From RGIG4140 sp045638265 (lineage in GTDB: Bacteria > Pseudomonadota > Alphaproteobacteria > CAAHEQ01 > UBA3637), in the NCBI GenBank assembly GCA_045638265.1, contig JAZUBA010000039.1:1-20389 (forward strand): a DNA stretch of 20,389 nt, written 5' to 3'. Positions 17,244 through 20,389 of the stretch are shown piece after piece (the first letter of the stretch is position 1; each line of letters begins with the position of its first letter). The notes beneath the pieces are model-generated. The model worked only from the letters and a program-made list of their open reading frames with translations, ran no database searches and was not told where the DNA came from. Position numbers and translations under genes: made by a program.

Positions 17244-17392
17244 GTTGCAAATAAAGGGTCGTTTATTTGAAACGATTTCACGTTTAAACCTCCTTGTTTG
17301 TCCGTTTAACAACAATCCTTGTAATTTCGACAATAACCAAAAATCAAAAAACTTCAAAAATGTAAAAAAGTGTTGTAAATAAAGGGTTGTTT
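17244..17392. repeat. Pair of 21-bp direct repeats upstream of the pilin gene
   Basis: Two 21-bp copies, at 17244-17264 and 17372-17392, share GTTG-Y-AAATAAAGGGT-Y-GTTT and differ at only two positions, both C/T. They start 128 bp apart in the 17183-17451 intergenic region. The downstream copy supplies the -35 and spacer of the putative pilin promoter; the upstream copy has no good -10. Confidence 0.8.
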
Positions 17393-17401
17393 TGTTACAA
17401 T
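17373..17401 (+). promoter_or_regulatory. Probable promoter of the pilin-like gene
   Basis: TTGTAA (17373-17378), a 17-bp spacer and TACAAT (17396-17401), about 50 bp before the ATG at 17452. The element falls within and just after the second copy of the direct repeat. Confidence 0.6.
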
Positions 17402-17451
17402 TAAGAAAGACTGAATTTATTGAATAATTTTAACATAAACGGGGAATTCTG

Positions 17452-18633
17452 ATGAAAACATTACAAAACGAAACCGGTCGGTCAATGGTGGAAATGCTTG
17501 GTGTTTTAGCCATTATCGGCGTGCTTTCAATCGGCGGAATTCAAGGTTATACGTATGCCATGAATAAATATCGGGCGAATAATGTGTTGAATGAAATGAA
17601 TATCGCATCATTACATCTTGCGACGACCTTGTTATCTTCTCGTAATGCTCAAAAAATGATAGCACTCGGAGATCCATATGATTCAGGAACGCTTACACAC
17701 GAAGCTTATCCGTTTGATTACGGTTGTGGGAATTACGATAGTGAAGAACGGTCTTGTCATCAGGAAGAAACGGGATTTTGGGCGAAAATCAGCGATGTGC
17801 CTGAAAAAGTATGTCAGCAAATCTTATCCGAAGCTAAACATCTGCCGAATATTGTAGAGCAACGATTGAATGGTGTTGCGGTTGAAGATGGGACTGGTTG
17901 TGAAAAAAATAACGAAATTATGCTCTTGTTCAATGCCGACGGGTCAGGCGAATTGGCAAAAGATTGCGGAAATGGAGCAGGGGAGGAACCCGAAGAGCCG
18001 ACACCGATAGTCAGTTGTCCGAAAAATACATCAGAAGAGGGGCAGGGCGGATTGGCAACAACTCTAACCGATACGGTAACGGGGAAAGTTTTAAACTGCT
18101 ATTGCATAGAAGTTGATACAAAATATACGAATGGGACTTGTGAAACATTGCCTGAAACGTGTTCGTCAAATACCGATTGCAACAGGGGAGAATATTGCGA
18201 TATTACGGATTATGGTAGTACATATTGCACAAAAGATACAAGTGGTATGATGGGTAGTTGCCGTAATGCACAAGCTGATTTAAGATATAAACCAGATGGG
18301 GTTCCGTTTTGGGTGTCTAACAAAACGATGATGTGGTGGAGTGCAAAACTTTTTTGTCAGGCATTGGGTAAAAATCTTGTATCGGTGCGTGATTTTGGTT
18401 GTGCGGGTTCATTTGATGATGGTGAAAGAGTTAAAAATTGTTATAAATCAGGAACGACTAATTTGCCGTCTGATTTTGTTGCTATAAAGGAATCTTATGG
18501 TTCTGATTTGTATGTATGGACGGATACGGATTTTGATTCTTGTGAAAATTATATTGTTGAGTTTATGGATCATTTACAGAACCCTATTAATCCGGATAAC
18601 AGAAATTTAAAAGATTATGTTGTTTGTAAATAA
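17452..18633 (+). CDS. Type IV pilin-like protein with Cys-rich, lectin-like C-terminus
   Basis: The N-terminus is a class III (prepilin) signal: short basic leader MKTLQNETG, presumed cleavage after G9, Glu at position +5 of the mature form (E14), then the hydrophobic stretch MLGVLAIIGVLSIGGI (15-30). It should be processed by a prepilin peptidase and exported through a type IV pilus or type II secretion-like system. The first mature residue is Arg, not the usual Phe. Residues 45-175 look pilin-like. The remainder is unusual: a Glu/Pro hinge (176-186), a compact Cys module (CSSNTDCNRGEYC, 237-249), and from C270 a region with WWSAKLFCQALGKNLVSV (295-312), YVWTDTDFDSC (354-364) and a terminal YVVCK, resembling a C-type-lectin-like fold. 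There are 19 cysteines. Ribosome site CGGGGA precedes the ATG. No secretion machinery is in the window. A minor pilin or tip adhesin is inference. Confidence 0.9.
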   Translation: MKTLQNETGRSMVEMLGVLAIIGVLSIGGIQGYTYAMNKYRANNVLNEMNIASLHLATTLLSSRNAQKMIALGDPYDSGTLTHEAYPFDYGCGNYDSEERSCHQEETGFWAKISDVPEKVCQQILSEAKHLPNIVEQRLNGVAVEDGTGCEKNNEIMLLFNADGSGELAKDCGNGAGEEPEEPTPIVSCPKNTSEEGQGGLATTLTDTVTGKVLNCYCIEVDTKYTNGTCETLPETCSSNTDCNRGEYCDITDYGSTYCTKDTSGMMGSCRNAQADLRYKPDGVPFWVSNKTMMWWSAKLFCQALGKNLVSVRDFGCAGSFDDGERVKNCYKSGTTNLPSDFVAIKESYGSDLYVWTDTDFDSCENYIVEFMDHLQNPINPDNRNLKDYVVCK

Positions 18634-18671
18634 AATAATATGATAAAAGAGGATAGTTGAAATGATTGATA

Positions 18672-18712
18672 AAAAAATCATCTCCTACTAAATGAGCAGG
18701 AGATGATTTTTT
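18672..18712. terminator. Strong bidirectional terminator between convergent genes
   Basis: A 15-bp perfect stem (18672-18686 with 18698-18712, core ATCATCTCCT/AGGAGATGAT) has an 11-base loop and A/T runs on both flanks. It serves the pilin-like gene on plus and the repeat-rich gene ending at 18730 on minus. Confidence 0.92.
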
Positions 18713-18729
18713 GAATATTTGAAAACTTT

Positions 18730-20389
18730 TTACTTTGTGTGAGATGCTTGGAGCATAGCATATGATGATAATGTCAGCGGTCCATTGTTGGCAAATTGTT
18801 CGCTATAATTTGGTATTTCTGGCTGTTCAGTATCAAAAATATGCTTATCTCTAGGTGTTTGTGGTGCTGAAATAGTCATGTCTTCACTTGTTTTTGAGGT
18901 TGCTCCAAGGTTGTCCTTTTTTTGCTCTGGTAATAAAGGCGCTTCAACCTGAGGTGTATTTTTAGTGGAAGACATTGGTGTTGTTGGTGTAGTGCCTTTA
19001 TTTTCAGCGGAAGCCGTTGGTGTTGTTGGAGCAGAAACTTTGGTTTCTGTTTTAGTTGATGCTATAGCACCTTTTTGAGGTTGAGCTTCTCTTAATTTTG
19101 CAATATATGTTTCTGTATCAACTTCTTTACCATCGTCGCCTGTAATACGGGAATGTTGTGTTCCAGTAGAAGCAATGTATTTTGCATTCTTTTTGTCTAT
19201 GGTTTGTCCTTTTGTGGCATTAACTCCTTTTGCGATGAGTTCATGATCAGGCTTTTCTCCTAACAAGCTTTTAATAGCTTGGCGTGCTGCTGTCTGATGT
19301 TCTCCCCCCATTTGATTGGCTAAAACTAACCGATGCATATAAATTTTGGCATTGCTTTGACCATTCATACCTTTGGGTAACAAACCTTTTTCTTCCATAT
19401 CTTTCAAGATTCCCAAACAACTGTCTAATTGTTTTTGGGAAACCTTTGTTTTTTTATGTGTTACCCGACCTTTTGCATTCGTTGTTAAGTTTAATTCTTT
19501 TGAATGGTTTGTCAATCTTGATTGTGCATATTCGTGATCACTGTCATTATAGTTGGTAACAATTCGTGATTTGGCATATGCTTCTGTGATTTTTTGTGAT
19601 TGATCTTGATTGCTTTCAGTTTCTGCAACTGTTTGTGGTTTGGGTTTGTCAGCAGAGGCAAGAGTGCCTTCTTGTGTCTGCGGTGTTTTTGTATCAGCAG
19701 AAGCAACAGCTGTTTCTTTCGGTTGCGCTTGTGCTTGTGTCTGCGGTGTTTTTGTGTCAGCAGAAGCAACAGCTATTTCTTTCAGTTGTTCTTGCGCTTG
19801 TGTCTGCGGTGTTTTTGTGTCAGCAGAAGCAACAGCTGTTTCTTTCGGTTGTTCTTGCGCTTGTGTCTGCGGTGTTTTTGTGTCAGCAGAAGCAACAGCT
19901 GTTTCTTTCGGTTGTTCTTGTGCTTGTGTCTGTGGTGTTTTTGTGTCAGCAGAAGCAACAGCTGTTTCTTTCGGTTGTTCTTGCGCTTGTGTCTGTGGTG
20001 TTTTTGTGTCAGCAGAAGCAACGGGGGATTGATTGCCTGATGTGTTATTTTGTTGTGCATTATGTTTTGCTAAAGTGGCATCAGCCCATTTTTCAGCATT
20101 TTTTGGCGCATTAGCAACAAATTCGGCCCCCTCTTGAAGTAATTCTTTTCCTTTTTTTGCCATATGAATTCCGCCTTTAACGAGTGTAGCACCCGCAACA
20201 GCAGCGGCTTCGGTTCCTTCTTCAACTCTATCTTCAACCCATTCACCGGCGGCTTCTACGCCCTCAACGGTGGCATTATAGGCAGATTCAGCACCTTCTG
20301 CAATAGCTACGCCAGCGGCTTGAGCACCTTCAACAGTCGCGTTATAAGCGGTTCTAGCACCTTCTGCAACGGCTTCACCAGTTGCAACA
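18730..20389 (-). CDS. Partial repeat-rich hypothetical protein, 5' end outside window
   Basis: I do not recognise the protein. The in-frame ATG at 20163 would give 477 residues, but the frame stays open for 75 more codons to the window edge. The codons upstream have the same 11-residue repeat pattern as those downstream, so the gene almost certainly begins beyond 20389. In order, the visible product has amphipathic 11-mers (AVAEGARTAYN, ATVEGAQAAGV and so on, continuing through LLQEGAEFVAN), then five full and one partial 21-residue tandem repeats (VASADTKTPQTQAQ...), then a basic helical region (about 180-350 counted from that ATG) and a disordered Thr/Pro/Lys-rich tail ending in NNGPLTLSSYAMLQASHTK. 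The sequence AGGCGG before 20163 leaves an internal start possible. No signal peptide is visible in the part present. A surface or host-interaction role is speculation. Confidence 0.85.
   Translation of the reverse strand, partial: VATGEAVAEGARTAYNATVEGAQAAGVAIAEGAESAYNATVEGVEAAGEWVEDRVEEGTEAAAVAGATLVKGGIHMAKKGKELLQEGAEFVANAPKNAEKWADATLAKHNAQQNNTSGNQSPVASADTKTPQTQAQEQPKETAVASADTKTPQTQAQEQPKETAVASADTKTPQTQAQEQPKETAVASADTKTPQTQAQEQLKEIAVASADTKTPQTQAQAQPKETAVASADTKTPQTQEGTLASADKPKPQTVAETESNQDQSQKITEAYAKSRIVTNYNDSDHEYAQSRLTNHSKELNLTTNAKGRVTHKKTKVSQKQLDSCLGILKDMEEKGLLPKGMNGQSNAKIYMHRLVLANQMGGEHQTAARQAIKSLLGEKPDHELIAKGVNATKGQTIDKKNAKYIASTGTQHSRITGDDGKEVDTETYIAKLREAQPQKGAIASTKTETKVSAPTTPTASAENKGTTPTTPMSSTKNTPQVEAPLLPEQKKDNLGATSKTSEDMTISAPQTPRDKHIFDTEQPEIPNYSEQFANNGPLTLSSYAMLQASHTK
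19672..20022 (-). repeat. 63-bp coding tandem repeats, 5.6 copies
   Basis: Five full 63-bp units and a 36-bp partial sixth encode VASADTKTPQTQAQ followed by EQPKETA or close variants. The units are nearly identical at the DNA level, with only scattered substitutions (for example LKEIA in one, AQPKETA in another), indicating recent expansion. Because 63 is a multiple of 3, several other frames are also open across the tract; those frames are artefacts. Confidence 0.95.
20242..20373 (-). repeat. 66-bp repeat pair encoding 11-residue amphipathic units
   Basis: Two 22-codon units (20308-20373 and 20242-20307) encode AVAEGARTAYN-ATVEGAQAAGV and AIAEGAESAYN-ATVEGVEAAGE. Each is itself two 11-residue units with the pattern A-x-x-EGA-x-x-A. 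The pattern probably continues beyond the window. Confidence 0.85.

Noticed and set aside
18662..18691. Nine-codon frame MIDKKIISY after an AGAGGA site
   Set aside because: It lies in the terminator stem downstream of the pilin-like gene. Its length is within chance and nothing downstream on plus suggests a leader peptide.
19596..20114. Several long plus-strand open frames (also 19600-20040 and 19610-20032) across the repeat tract
   Set aside because: They are antisense shadows of the 63-bp tandem repeats. A repeat length divisible by three keeps other frames open, and the translations are low-complexity Cys/Phe/Val repeats with no ribosome site.

Overview
The window is AT-rich, gene-dense chromosomal DNA, probably from an uncultured, perhaps host-associated alphaproteobacterium. 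The evidence is the extended, alphaproteobacterial-looking S9 protein, L13 and uracil phosphoribosyltransferase beside a type A RNase P RNA, and a pilin with the signal GRSMVEMLGVLAIIGVLS. I know that pilin signal from low-GC gut alphaproteobacterial genomes, so the lineage is an inference. I see no rRNA, tRNA, insertion sequence, prophage or CRISPR array.

Layout. Bases 238-2562 (minus) encode a 774-residue cytoplasmic-looking repeat protein with a consensus sigma70-type promoter. Bases 2893-3833 (minus) are the rplM-rpsI operon. The longer L13 open frame begins upstream of the promoter, so the start belongs at 3833. upp (3957-4619, minus) is divergent from rnpB (4722-5102, plus). Then follow, all on plus, a 601-residue ankyrin protein and a two-gene operon of paralogous DUF6273-like proteins (7103-9541). 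A very large minus-strand gene (9604-15819, 2071 codons) joins an N-terminal M48 zinc-peptidase domain to a C-terminal degenerate ABC1/UbiB-type kinase-like domain. Divergent from it is a 392-residue Lys/Asp/Pro-rich protein (start corrected to 16004). A Cys-rich type IV pilin-like protein with a probable C-type-lectin-like tail lies at 17452-18633. The right end (18730 to beyond 20389, minus) is a partial gene. Its frame stays open to the window edge and carries 11-residue amphipathic repeats followed by near-identical 63-bp tandem repeats.

How the genes fit together. The housekeeping block (L13, S9, Upp, RNase P RNA) is ordinary. The rest looks like lineage-specific accessory content: large repeat proteins without signal peptides, an ankyrin protein, DUF6273 paralogs, the peptidase-pseudokinase giant, and one exported pilin-like protein. 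Most have their own promoter with a 17-bp spacer, and only rplM-rpsI and the DUF6273 pair look co-transcribed. The strongest candidate for something undescribed is the M48 plus ABC1 fusion.
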